Below, in pieces: positions 7,719-12,317 of a stretch of DNA of 12,317 nucleotides. The notes beneath the pieces are model-generated. The model saw only the letters and a list, made by a program, of their open reading frames with translations, was not told where the DNA came from and made no database searches. The stretch spans positions 1 through 12,317 of the forward strand of contig PIYH01000029.1 in the NCBI GenBank assembly GCA_003601695.1, written 5' to 3'. How positions within the stretch are numbered: position 1 is the first letter of the stretch; every line of letters begins with the position of its first letter. Position numbers and translations under genes: made by a program. Origin of the DNA: Candidatus Bathyarchaeota archaeon (GTDB lineage: Archaea > Thermoproteota > Bathyarchaeia > Bathyarchaeales > DTEX01).

Positions 7719-8083
7719 CCAATTATTTTGACATTCGAACCCTTAGGATTCATCTCAACAAGCTCTGGAATAGTTAAACATTTCCCTTTCGCTTTTTCAA
7801 TTTTAGATCGAGCGCTATCTGAAAATGCGAAGGCTGCAACCTTAACAGGATGGTCTATTAAGCCGGCTCCTAAAACTTTTCCGGGAACTACAATCTCATC
7901 ATTCTCCCTCGTGTAGCGGCTTATTCTGCTTACGTTAACTACTATTCGTCTGCGTTTCGACTTTGAAAGCATCTCAGCTACCCTTCGCCATATAGAAGCG
8001 TTATTCTCTCTGGACTTCTTTCTGAGGAAGCGAATCATCTTCAGGAGATCCGGATTAGTTATTTTCATCTTTTTTGGACACAT
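7715..8083 (-). CDS. rpl18e: Large ribosomal subunit protein L18e (eL18)
   Basis: This 50S protein is found only in archaea and eukaryotes. It shows the L18e signatures NPDLLKMIRFLRKKSRENNASIWRRVAEML (10-39), RRIVVNVSRISRYT and VVPGKVLGAGLIDHPVKVAAFAFSDSARSKI. At 122 aa it has typical length. The first ATG (8083) overlaps the end of rpoD by 29 nt and has GGTGA seven bases upstream. A second in-frame ATG five codons on lacks such a site, so the longer form is preferred. The stop overlaps the L13 start. Confidence 0.95.
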   Translation of the reverse strand: MCPKKMKITNPDLLKMIRFLRKKSRENNASIWRRVAEMLSKSKRRRIVVNVSRISRYTRENDEIVVPGKVLGAGLIDHPVKVAAFAFSDSARSKIEKAKGKCLTIPELVEMNPKGSNVKIIG

Positions 8084-8897
8084 TTAGATTCACCGATATC
8101 TCTTCTAAAAATTCCAGACATTTTTTGTCATAGAGCTTTAAAGCTTCGCTTATTATACGCTCAACAGGCAGAGCGCCCGTTGACTCTACGTAGAATATGA
8201 ACGATTCCTTATTTCCATTAACCTCTATTGCAGGCGGGTCTCTAGGGCATACATTTACGCAGTCTCTACATATTATGCATTCAAGCATATTTTTAATCTC
8301 GACTTTTCCACTGCTTGACTTGCCTAAAACTTTCCTAGGACATACATTTACGCAGTCTCCGCATCCGTCGCATCTTTCATAATCTATACTTACTTCAGGC
8401 ATGTACCTATACGTGCAGGCTGAAACGGGCTGCCATTTTGCGTGATCCTTCCCTTTCCCTAGCCTTGCATAGGCCTCAAGCCTAATTCTCTGTCCAGGAG
8501 CTAGCTTTACTATTGGAATCTTGCCGCTTACAGGGACAACTTTGGGATCCTCAGAAACGAGATCCTTCGAGTAAACAACTCTCTCTTCCGATTCCGCCTT
8601 AACGTCAAGTATCAAGACAACTCGGCATAGAGGACATCCTAATTCACTCTTGCATTCGCACTCTTCTGGCAGATTGTACGAATCAAGATCCGTCTTGAGA
8701 GGAATCAATCCAAGTCTGAGCGCCAGTATCTCATCATGAAGAATAGAGTCATTCTCGATTATCATAACGTCATCAATTGCCATGCATGGAACCTCTGAGA
8801 GGATGATTCTTCGAAGAGTATTCGCTAAAGGCGTTGTTATCCCATCAATTATGAAACGTATCGAATCTCCGTTTTTCTCAAGTATTTGCACTTTCAT
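8055..8897 (-). CDS. rpoD: DNA-directed RNA polymerase subunit D (Rpo3) with two [4Fe-4S] ferredoxin motifs
   Basis: This is the counterpart of eukaryotic Rpb3 and bacterial alpha; it pairs with subunit L to start polymerase assembly. The N-terminal part has the dimerisation-type segment TPLANTLRRIILSEVP (22-37). A Cys-rich loop C80-x-C82...C88-xx-C91 matches the Rpb3 zinc loop. An inserted ferredoxin-like domain follows, with two complete clusters' worth of ligands: C176/C179/C182/C186 and C207/C210/C213/C217, each in CxxCxxCxxxCP form. The C-terminal YVESTGALPVERIISEAL closes the dimerisation domain. At 280 aa it is the long archaeal form. The ATG has GAGGA seven bases upstream and follows S11 by an unusually wide 112-nt gap. 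Fe-S occupancy is expected from the motifs but not shown. Confidence 0.96.
   Translation of the reverse strand: MKVQILEKNGDSIRFIIDGITTPLANTLRRIILSEVPCMAIDDVMIIENDSILHDEILALRLGLIPLKTDLDSYNLPEECECKSELGCPLCRVVLILDVKAESEERVVYSKDLVSEDPKVVPVSGKIPIVKLAPGQRIRLEAYARLGKGKDHAKWQPVSACTYRYMPEVSIDYERCDGCGDCVNVCPRKVLGKSSSGKVEIKNMLECIICRDCVNVCPRDPPAIEVNGNKESFIFYVESTGALPVERIISEALKLYDKKCLEFLEEISVNLNVSKKDENN
8248..8359 (-). repeat. In-phase 19-nt direct repeat within rpoD (two Fe-S motifs)
   Basis: CATACATTTACGCAGTCTC (plus-strand reading) occurs at 8248-8266 and again at 8341-8359, 93 nt apart, exactly 31 codons. Extended six bases to the left, the copies match at 24 of 25 positions. Each encodes most of DCVNVCPR, the second half of a ferredoxin motif, with identical codons. 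This suggests duplication or gene conversion between the two cluster-binding motifs, though shared codon preference could contribute. Confidence 0.8.
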
Positions 8898-8992
8898 CGT
8901 ATTGTCCTCTTATTTAAAACTGATGCTTCTCCACATGTCTTTCCTGATACGTACATACGTTCTATCTTCAACCTCTCCCCCAGCAAATCCAT
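8894..8992 (-). CDS. Possible 32-codon leader ORF upstream of rpoD
   Basis: The 112-nt gap between rps11 and rpoD holds an ORF beginning at ATG 8990-8992 with AAGGGG eight bases upstream. It would encode a basic 32-residue peptide starting MDLLGERLKIERMYVSGK and ending LNKRTIR. Its TGA overlaps the rpoD start codon in the form ATGA, the classic coupling arrangement. I recognise no family. Such a short ORF can arise by chance, and no transcription or conservation evidence is available here. Confidence 0.25.
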   Translation of the reverse strand: MDLLGERLKIERMYVSGKTCGEASVLNKRTIR

Positions 8993-9009
8993 GAGGCTTC
9001 CCCTTTTTC

Positions 9010-9408
9010 TTATACGCGTCTTCCTCTCCGACCGCCCTTACGCCGAGTTCCATCGTGAGGAAGAGGCGTAACCTCCTCGATTCGTCCGATCATCTTAAAT
9101 CCCGCCCTAGCTAGAGCTCTGATTGCCGCTTGAGCACCCGGTCCAGGTGTTCTCGCCTTGGAGCCTCCTGGAGCACGAACCTTTATGTGTATCGCTGTTA
9201 TTCCTTTATCCTTAGCTATTGAGGCAACATATGCTGCGGCTCTCATAGCAGCATAGGGTGATGATTCAAGCCTGTCAGCCTTCACAAACATTCCCCCAGA
9301 GGCTCTAGCTATGGTTTCCGCTCCCGAAAGATCCGTCATGTGAACTATCGTGTTATTGTATGAGCTATAAATGTGAACAACACCCCACTTCTCGTTTTTG
9401 CCGCTCAA
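9010..9408 (-). CDS. rps11: Small ribosomal subunit protein S11 (uS11)
   Basis: This is a 30S platform protein contacting the mRNA exit region. The family is evident from WGVVHIYSSYNNTIVHMTDLSGAETIARASGG (8-39), ESSPYAAMRAA, IHIKVRAPGGSKARTPGPGAQAAIRALARAGF and the C-terminal VTPLPHDGTRRKGGRRGRRV. At 132 aa it is of normal archaeal length. The start is a TTG at 9406-9408, one base after the S4 stop, with GGGAGG eight bases upstream in the end of rps4. No ATG alternative preserves the full N-terminus. Confidence 0.96.
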   Translation of the reverse strand: MSGKNEKWGVVHIYSSYNNTIVHMTDLSGAETIARASGGMFVKADRLESSPYAAMRAAAYVASIAKDKGITAIHIKVRAPGGSKARTPGPGAQAAIRALARAGFKMIGRIEEVTPLPHDGTRRKGGRRGRRV

Positions 9409-9409
9409 T

Positions 9410-9949
9410 CTATACGCCTCCCTTCGTTTCTACCTCAATTGCCACTCTGATCGGATGTTCAGGATTACTAAGGGAACTTGTAGGCGCATATTCAATTTTA
9501 TCTTCCTCATCCTTCAGCACTAGGTACCCGGGAGAGAAAACCTTACGCCCATCTATAGCGATGTGACCGTGAACAATTAGCTGGCGTGCTTGATGGATAG
9601 TTTTCGCTAAGCCTTTCTTAAAGACTAAAGTTTGTAGTCTTCTTTCAAGGATTGATTCAACTGTAAGGTCTAGCACATCATCAAGGACAGCGTTATCTGA
9701 GAGTATTCCCATCCGTTTCAGTTTGTTTAGAAGCTGTGCTTCAAGAATCTTCCGCTTTGATGAGGACATGCCAAATAATGATCTTGCAATGCCTCGGAAT
9801 TTTGAGAGCATGGTTTTGCAACGCCAAAGCTCCCGCTTATTTCTAAGCCCATACTCACCCAATAGCCTTATTTCACTTTCTAAAACATCAGAGCGCCATG
9901 GAAATCTCGGAGTTTCATACTTCTTCTTAGGCTTCTTTGGGTCACCCAT
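9410..9949 (-). CDS. rps4: Small ribosomal subunit protein S4 (uS4)
   Basis: This is a primary 16S rRNA-binding protein of the 30S subunit. It begins with the archaeal pattern GDPKKPKKKYETPRFPW, followed by LLGEYGLRNKRELWRCKTMLSKFR. An S4 RNA-binding domain spans about residues 103-150 (RRLQTLVFKKGLAKTIHQARQ, then HIAIDGRKVFSPGYLV). The length of 179 aa is normal for archaea. The ATG lies one base after the S13 stop, with purine-rich sequence upstream, indicating tight coupling. Confidence 0.97.
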   Translation of the reverse strand: MGDPKKPKKKYETPRFPWRSDVLESEIRLLGEYGLRNKRELWRCKTMLSKFRGIARSLFGMSSSKRKILEAQLLNKLKRMGILSDNAVLDDVLDLTVESILERRLQTLVFKKGLAKTIHQARQLIVHGHIAIDGRKVFSPGYLVLKDEEDKIEYAPTSSLSNPEHPIRVAIEVETKGGV

Positions 9950-9950
9950 C

Positions 9951-10400
9951 CTATCTGCGCCTCTTCTTCACTCCTATAGTTCTTCCTTTTCTGCCAGTTG
10001 TTCTAGTCCTTTGCCCCCTTACCTTGAGTCCATAAGAGTGACGGTATCCCCTCCAAGACCTCATGGCTTTTTCTCTTTCAATATCTTCCTTCACTTTAAG
10101 ATCGAGATCGGAAGTTATTAGGTGAATATCCTCGCCGCTCGCTAAATCTTTCCTTCTGTTAAGAAGCCATTTAGGAATATCAAAACTTGTAATATTCATG
10201 ATTATATCCTCGAGTCTTCGAATCTCAGATTCTGAAAGGAAACCTAAGCGTTTATCTTGAGGAATATTAGCCCTCTTCACTATAGCATCCGCTAACCGAA
10301 CGTTTATGCCTTTTATCTTCGTTAGTGCATATACTACCTTTCTCGATCCTTCTAGGTCGCTTCCAGCTAGACGTACGATATGTTTATACTCTGTGGACAT
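9951..10400 (-). CDS. rps13: Small ribosomal subunit protein S13 (uS13)
   Basis: This 30S head protein contacts the 50S subunit and the tRNAs. The protein MSTEYKHIVRLAGSDLEG... carries the helix-two-turn-helix segment KIKGINVRLADAIVKRANI, the GFLSESEIRRLEDII region and the basic tail GLKVRGQRTRTTGRKGRTIGVKKRRR. It has 149 aa from the chosen ATG at 10398-10400, which has GAGGG seven to eight bases upstream. An ATG 14 codons earlier (10442) touches the TATA box and lies upstream of the expected transcription start, so it is not used. As the first gene of the ribosomal-polymerase cluster it follows a good promoter. Confidence 0.96.
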   Translation of the reverse strand: MSTEYKHIVRLAGSDLEGSRKVVYALTKIKGINVRLADAIVKRANIPQDKRLGFLSESEIRRLEDIIMNITSFDIPKWLLNRRKDLASGEDIHLITSDLDLKVKEDIEREKAMRSWRGYRHSYGLKVRGQRTRTTGRKGRTIGVKKRRR

Positions 10401-10441
10401 GATCTGCCCTCTATTTTTATACTCTAATACGAAATAGAACA

Positions 10442-10453
10442 TTTATATTTAAA
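10442..10453 (-). promoter_or_regulatory. Putative TATA promoter of the rps13-led ribosomal/RNA polymerase operon
   Basis: The minus strand reads TTTAAATATAAA. A start site about 25 bases downstream (near 10420) would leave a leader of about 20 nt containing the GAGGG ribosome-binding site of rps13. The gap between speH and rps13 is 159 nt, and this is the best TATA match in it. Confidence 0.55.
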
Positions 10454-10501
10454 GTGTACGCTTTTCCCTAAATCGAATCGTTAAGATAACTGATCATTTT
10501 A

Positions 10502-10557
10502 TGAAGAAAAATATTCTGTCTTAAATTCTAAAAGCACAAAGTTTTTGAGAATCTTTG
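10502..10557 (-). terminator. Possible T-rich terminator region after speH
   Basis: Directly after the speH stop the minus strand has a weak hairpin (CAAAG at 10553-10557 pairing with CTTTG at 10537-10541) followed by TTTT, and further on a T-rich stretch ATATTTTTCTTC (10502-10513). Archaeal termination usually needs only T-tracts, so this region could end the bpsA-speH transcript before the rps13 promoter. The hairpin stem is only five base pairs, so the hairpin itself is doubtful. Confidence 0.3.
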
Positions 10558-10559
10558 CA

Positions 10560-10901
10560 TCAACCAATAATTCTCTCTATCATTTTGGTCTTGAATCTTC
10601 TGGGCTTCAGGGAATTCTTCACGATTATCCATGCATCTTCCGGATTCTTTCCCTCACCGCATAAGAAGATATCGAGGGCGGCGTACTTGTATTCTGGCCA
10701 TGTATGAATTGATATATGCGTCTCGGCTAAAATGAGAATTACGCTTCTGCCGACTGGAGAGAATCTGTGAACTATTTTCTGCAATATCTTTGCTCCTGCA
10801 TGTTTTGCCGCTGCCTCCAGAACTCCGCATAAATATTCTTCATCATTCAAGTTTCCTTCGCAATTATACATATCCACAAGTAGCTCTTTTATTTTCGGCA
10901 T
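10560..10901 (-). CDS. speH: AdoMet decarboxylase homologue (SpeH/SpeD class 1b) with Thr at the pyruvoyl position
   Basis: Family members self-cleave to form a pyruvoyl cofactor and decarboxylate S-adenosylmethionine, giving the aminopropyl donor for polyamine synthesis; some crenarchaeal relatives decarboxylate arginine. The 113-aa length is typical of the small prokaryotic class. The core reads AETHISIHTWPE (59-70), YAALDIFLCGEG following. Relative to the Thermotoga maritima enzyme, Ser53 (Ser55), His66 (His68) and Cys81 (Cys83) are all kept, but the self-cleavage serine (Ser63) is Thr61, codon ACG at 10719-10721. Cleavage at Thr would give a 2-oxobutyryl group, or processing could fail. 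The ATG has GAGG seven bases upstream and lies 41 nt after bpsA, whose product needs decarboxylated AdoMet. This context favours AdoMet over arginine as substrate, but activity is uncertain. Confidence 0.85.
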   Translation of the reverse strand: MPKIKELLVDMYNCEGNLNDEEYLCGVLEAAAKHAGAKILQKIVHRFSPVGRSVILILAETHISIHTWPEYKYAALDIFLCGEGKNPEDAWIIVKNSLKPRRFKTKMIERIIG

Positions 10902-10942
10902 TTTTCTTCCTCAAACCGTATCGATCTTCTAGACTAGTATTT

Positions 10943-12205
10943 TTATTCACTAAAGAATAATCTTTTCCTTTCAATTAATTTGAACCCTTCCTTTCTCCTA
11001 CACTCTGGGCATCCATACGTCTTCAATTCTTCTATTGTCTTGAATTCTCCACCCACGCCAACTCGAATTATGCGGCCGCATCTGCATCTATACATCCTCA
11101 CAGTTGGAGAAACTTCACCAGTATATATTTTCCCATCGAATCTGCCATGTATCGACGGACATGTTTTATCTGTGGTTTCAAGCTTCGCCAGAAACGTGGT
11201 GTTTGCAAATATTTCAGCTCCCTCATATACATTGAATCTGGGGATCATCTCTCTTATAAATAAGCCCATCTCGCTAATTGCTGCTTGCAGATTCAACATA
11301 TCCTCTGGAGGCTTATGTGCAAATGATAAGTATATGCTTGCGCATCTCCTCTTTTTTAAGGCATCTATTCCCCTTGAAACAAAGAGTTTCATCCCTGTGA
11401 TTGTATACGGTGGATCTGTGAATGCTACATCAAATTTATTTATCAATTCCCTGGGGAGAGGATCCCTGAGGTCATGGTGAATGCATTCTATACTTATTCT
11501 TTCATATTCAGAAATTTTATCTATTAAATTCAGCAGTCTTTCATCAACATCGACTACCGTTATTCTTTTCGAAGCCTTTAGAAGTCCAGTTGCAATTGAT
11601 GTTAAGTCATCATCGCCGAGGAATATTATTTTTCTACCCTCAGCATCCCCCTCCTCAAGCATGAAAAGTGCTCTTAGAATGGATGTTTCCGGAGTGCAGA
11701 ATGCTTGATCAAGCCATGTGTATGGCTTGGGTCTCAGATTAGCATACTTTTTCATCTTTTCTAAAATTTCTTGAAATTCATCTTTAATGATTACTTTTCT
11801 TCCAAGGCATAAGGGGCATATGAGGCTTTTCTTAATTCTGAAACCCAAAACATTCTCAGCATATTTCTTTCCGTCTTCAGTAAGCATGGCTCCTCCTTTC
11901 CTTGAGACTAATCCGATCTTTTCAAGCTCTGCTCTTACGGCCGCTACCACCGGGACTGGCAACCTTGTGATATAAGATAATTCCTTTGTGCCGATCTGTT
12001 CGTTCCTATAAATCTCGCGAAGAATTCTTCTCACACCCTCTTTTCCCTCAGATATTCTCGCTTTCTGTGAGACTTTCTCTATGATGTCTTTATTAAGAGA
12101 CGTTCTTGTCTTCCCTCCACAGTTTCTATTTTCTTTTCTGCGGATATATTGTTTATTGGCTAGTGCTTTTGACTCGAACGTAACATTTATATAATTGTAA
12201 TTCAT
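10943..12205 (-). CDS. bpsA: N4-bis(aminopropyl)spermidine synthase (branched-chain polyamine synthase)
   Basis: BpsA adds aminopropyl groups from decarboxylated AdoMet to a secondary nitrogen of spermidine-type polyamines, making branched polyamines linked to growth at high temperature. The reading frame covers 420 codons. It has a winged-helix-like segment (about 60-120), a CPLC pair (130-133), the WLDQAFCTPET segment, FLGDDDLTS (195-203) and the catalytic DPPYT (264-268). The C-terminus carries a CxC/CxxC zinc-ribbon pattern (C374, C376, C399, C402) in place of the acidic tail I recall for the Thermococcus enzyme. The start is unclear. ATG 12205 lies inside a palindrome, upstream of a TATA-like box, and adds about 35 residues without family resemblance. 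A GGAGGG at 12113-12118 lies nine bases before an ACG (12101-12103) exactly where homology begins. The next standard start is GTG at 12034 (codon 58). It is followed by speH in the same direction. Confidence 0.88.
   Translation of the reverse strand: MNYNYINVTFESKALANKQYIRRKENRNCGGKTRTSLNKDIIEKVSQKARISEGKEGVRRILREIYRNEQIGTKELSYITRLPVPVVAAVRAELEKIGLVSRKGGAMLTEDGKKYAENVLGFRIKKSLICPLCLGRKVIIKDEFQEILEKMKKYANLRPKPYTWLDQAFCTPETSILRALFMLEEGDAEGRKIIFLGDDDLTSIATGLLKASKRITVVDVDERLLNLIDKISEYERISIECIHHDLRDPLPRELINKFDVAFTDPPYTITGMKLFVSRGIDALKKRRCASIYLSFAHKPPEDMLNLQAAISEMGLFIREMIPRFNVYEGAEIFANTTFLAKLETTDKTCPSIHGRFDGKIYTGEVSPTVRMYRCRCGRIIRVGVGGEFKTIEELKTYGCPECRRKEGFKLIERKRLFFSE
12113..12118 (-). promoter_or_regulatory. 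Strong ribosome-binding site inside the annotated bpsA frame
   Basis: The minus strand reads GGAGGG here, a near-perfect archaeal Shine-Dalgarno sequence. It lies nine bases before an in-frame ACG and near the first residues that resemble known BpsA (NKDIIEKV). No ATG, GTG or TTG is suitably placed. It may mark a non-standard start (386 aa protein), a start codon lost by mutation or sequencing error, or a chance match. Confidence 0.35.
12183..12196. promoter_or_regulatory. Shared TATA-like element of the divergent bpsA / plus-strand promoters
   Basis: The plus strand reads TTTATATAATT (12186-12196) and the minus strand reads ATTATATAAATG; TATATA-type boxes can direct transcription either way. 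For the plus-strand gene a start about 30 bases downstream (near 12217) leaves a leader of about 24 nt with an AGGTGAT site, which fits well. For bpsA it would place the transcript start near 12160, downstream of the first ATG, and so supports a later translation start. Confidence 0.45.
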
Positions 12206-12224
12206 TTACGTAAATGAATTACAA
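12195..12224. promoter_or_regulatory. Perfect 30-bp palindrome, probable operator
   Basis: TTGTAATTCATTTAC is followed immediately by its exact reverse complement, with centre ACGT at 12208-12211 and no spacer or mismatch. It sits in the divergent intergenic region, next to the TATA-like element and over the expected transcription start of the plus-strand gene, where a bound dimeric repressor would block transcription. A hairpin function is less likely because few bases remain for a loop. The cognate regulator is not identifiable from this window. Confidence 0.7.
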
Positions 12225-12240
12225 AAAGGTGATTTAGAAG

Positions 12241-12317
12241 ATGCAGGAGAAAGATCCATGGAAATTATATAGAGAAGCGATAAAAGAGTGGCAGAAAAAC
12301 TTTATAGAAGTACTGGG
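12241..12317 (+). CDS. Plus-strand protein gene, 5' end only, function unknown
   Basis: This is the only plus-strand gene in the window and it runs off the right edge after 25 codons. The ATG is preceded by AGGTGAT with seven bases spacing, by an in-frame stop two codons earlier, and by a TATA box about 50 bases upstream. The visible peptide begins MQEKDPWKLYREAIKEWQ and continues KNFIEVL: helical, amphipathic and rich in Trp and Lys/Glu. N-termini of this kind occur in PhaE-type subunits of polyhydroxyalkanoate synthase, but 25 residues are too few to assign a family. It shares its promoter region and the palindrome with bpsA. Confidence 0.6.
   Translation, partial: MQEKDPWKLYREAIKEWQKNFIEVL

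Noticed and set aside
8912..8922. TTTTAAATAA before rpoD as a TATA promoter
   Set aside because: It lies only about 15-20 bases before the start codon, so transcription would begin inside rpoD; it is more likely part of the leader.
10401..10442. A 14-codon longer N-terminus for S13 from the ATG at 10442
   Set aside because: That ATG touches the TATA box and lies upstream of the likely transcription start; the ATG at 10400 has a good RBS and fits the family.
1..12317. tRNA genes, CRISPR arrays or insertion sequences
   Set aside because: I looked in the intergenic gaps (4542-4666, 8898-9009, 10401-10559, 12206-12240) and saw no cloverleaf, spaced repeats or transposase fragments; the gaps are too short for most of these.

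Overview
The window is a stretch of archaeal chromosome. The evidence is the gene content: archaeal or eukaryotic-type ribosomal proteins (L18e, and S4, S9, S11 and S13 of archaeal type), RNA polymerase subunits Rpo3/D and Rpo10/N, isopentenyl phosphate kinase of the archaeal mevalonate pathway, type 2 IPP isomerase, and a branched-chain polyamine synthase. Promoters look like TATA boxes and ribosome-binding sites are GGAGG/GGTGAT. The order S13-S4-S11-RpoD-L18e-L13-S9-RpoN-Eno-S2-MvK-IPK-Idi2-GGPPS-GltX is a known archaeal super-cluster. A Bathyarchaeia-like or other TACK-type archaeon is my best guess, and it is only inference. The branched-polyamine genes suggest a thermophilic lifestyle or ancestry.

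Layout, reading the minus strand from right to left. (1) 12181-12240: a divergent intergenic region with a TATA box and a perfect 30-bp palindrome, between a plus-strand gene cut off by the window edge (12241 onward) and bpsA. (2) 10560-12205: a polyamine unit, bpsA then an AdoMet decarboxylase-like gene (speH). (3) 8055-10400: a TATA promoter, then rps13, rps4, rps11, a possible small ORF, and rpoD. (4) 4667-8083: rpl18e, rpl13, rps9, rpoN, eno, rps2, with gaps of at most about 25 nt or overlaps. (5) 588-4541: its own TATA promoter, then mevalonate kinase, isopentenyl phosphate kinase, IPP isomerase 2 and a GGPP-type prenyl synthase, which overlap by 20-26 nt; these supply isoprenoids for archaeal membrane lipids. 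(6) 1-561: the 5' part of the glutamyl-tRNA synthetase gene. No intergenic gap exceeds about 160 bases, and I see no rRNA, tRNA, CRISPR array or insertion sequence.

Points that stand out: an in-frame TAA in gltX just before the catalytic domain; threonine in place of the pyruvoyl-forming serine in the AdoMet decarboxylase homologue, with the other catalytic residues kept; the perfect palindrome between bpsA and its divergent neighbour; a C-terminal zinc ribbon on BpsA with an unclear translation start; and a 32-codon ORF whose stop overlaps the rpoD start codon.
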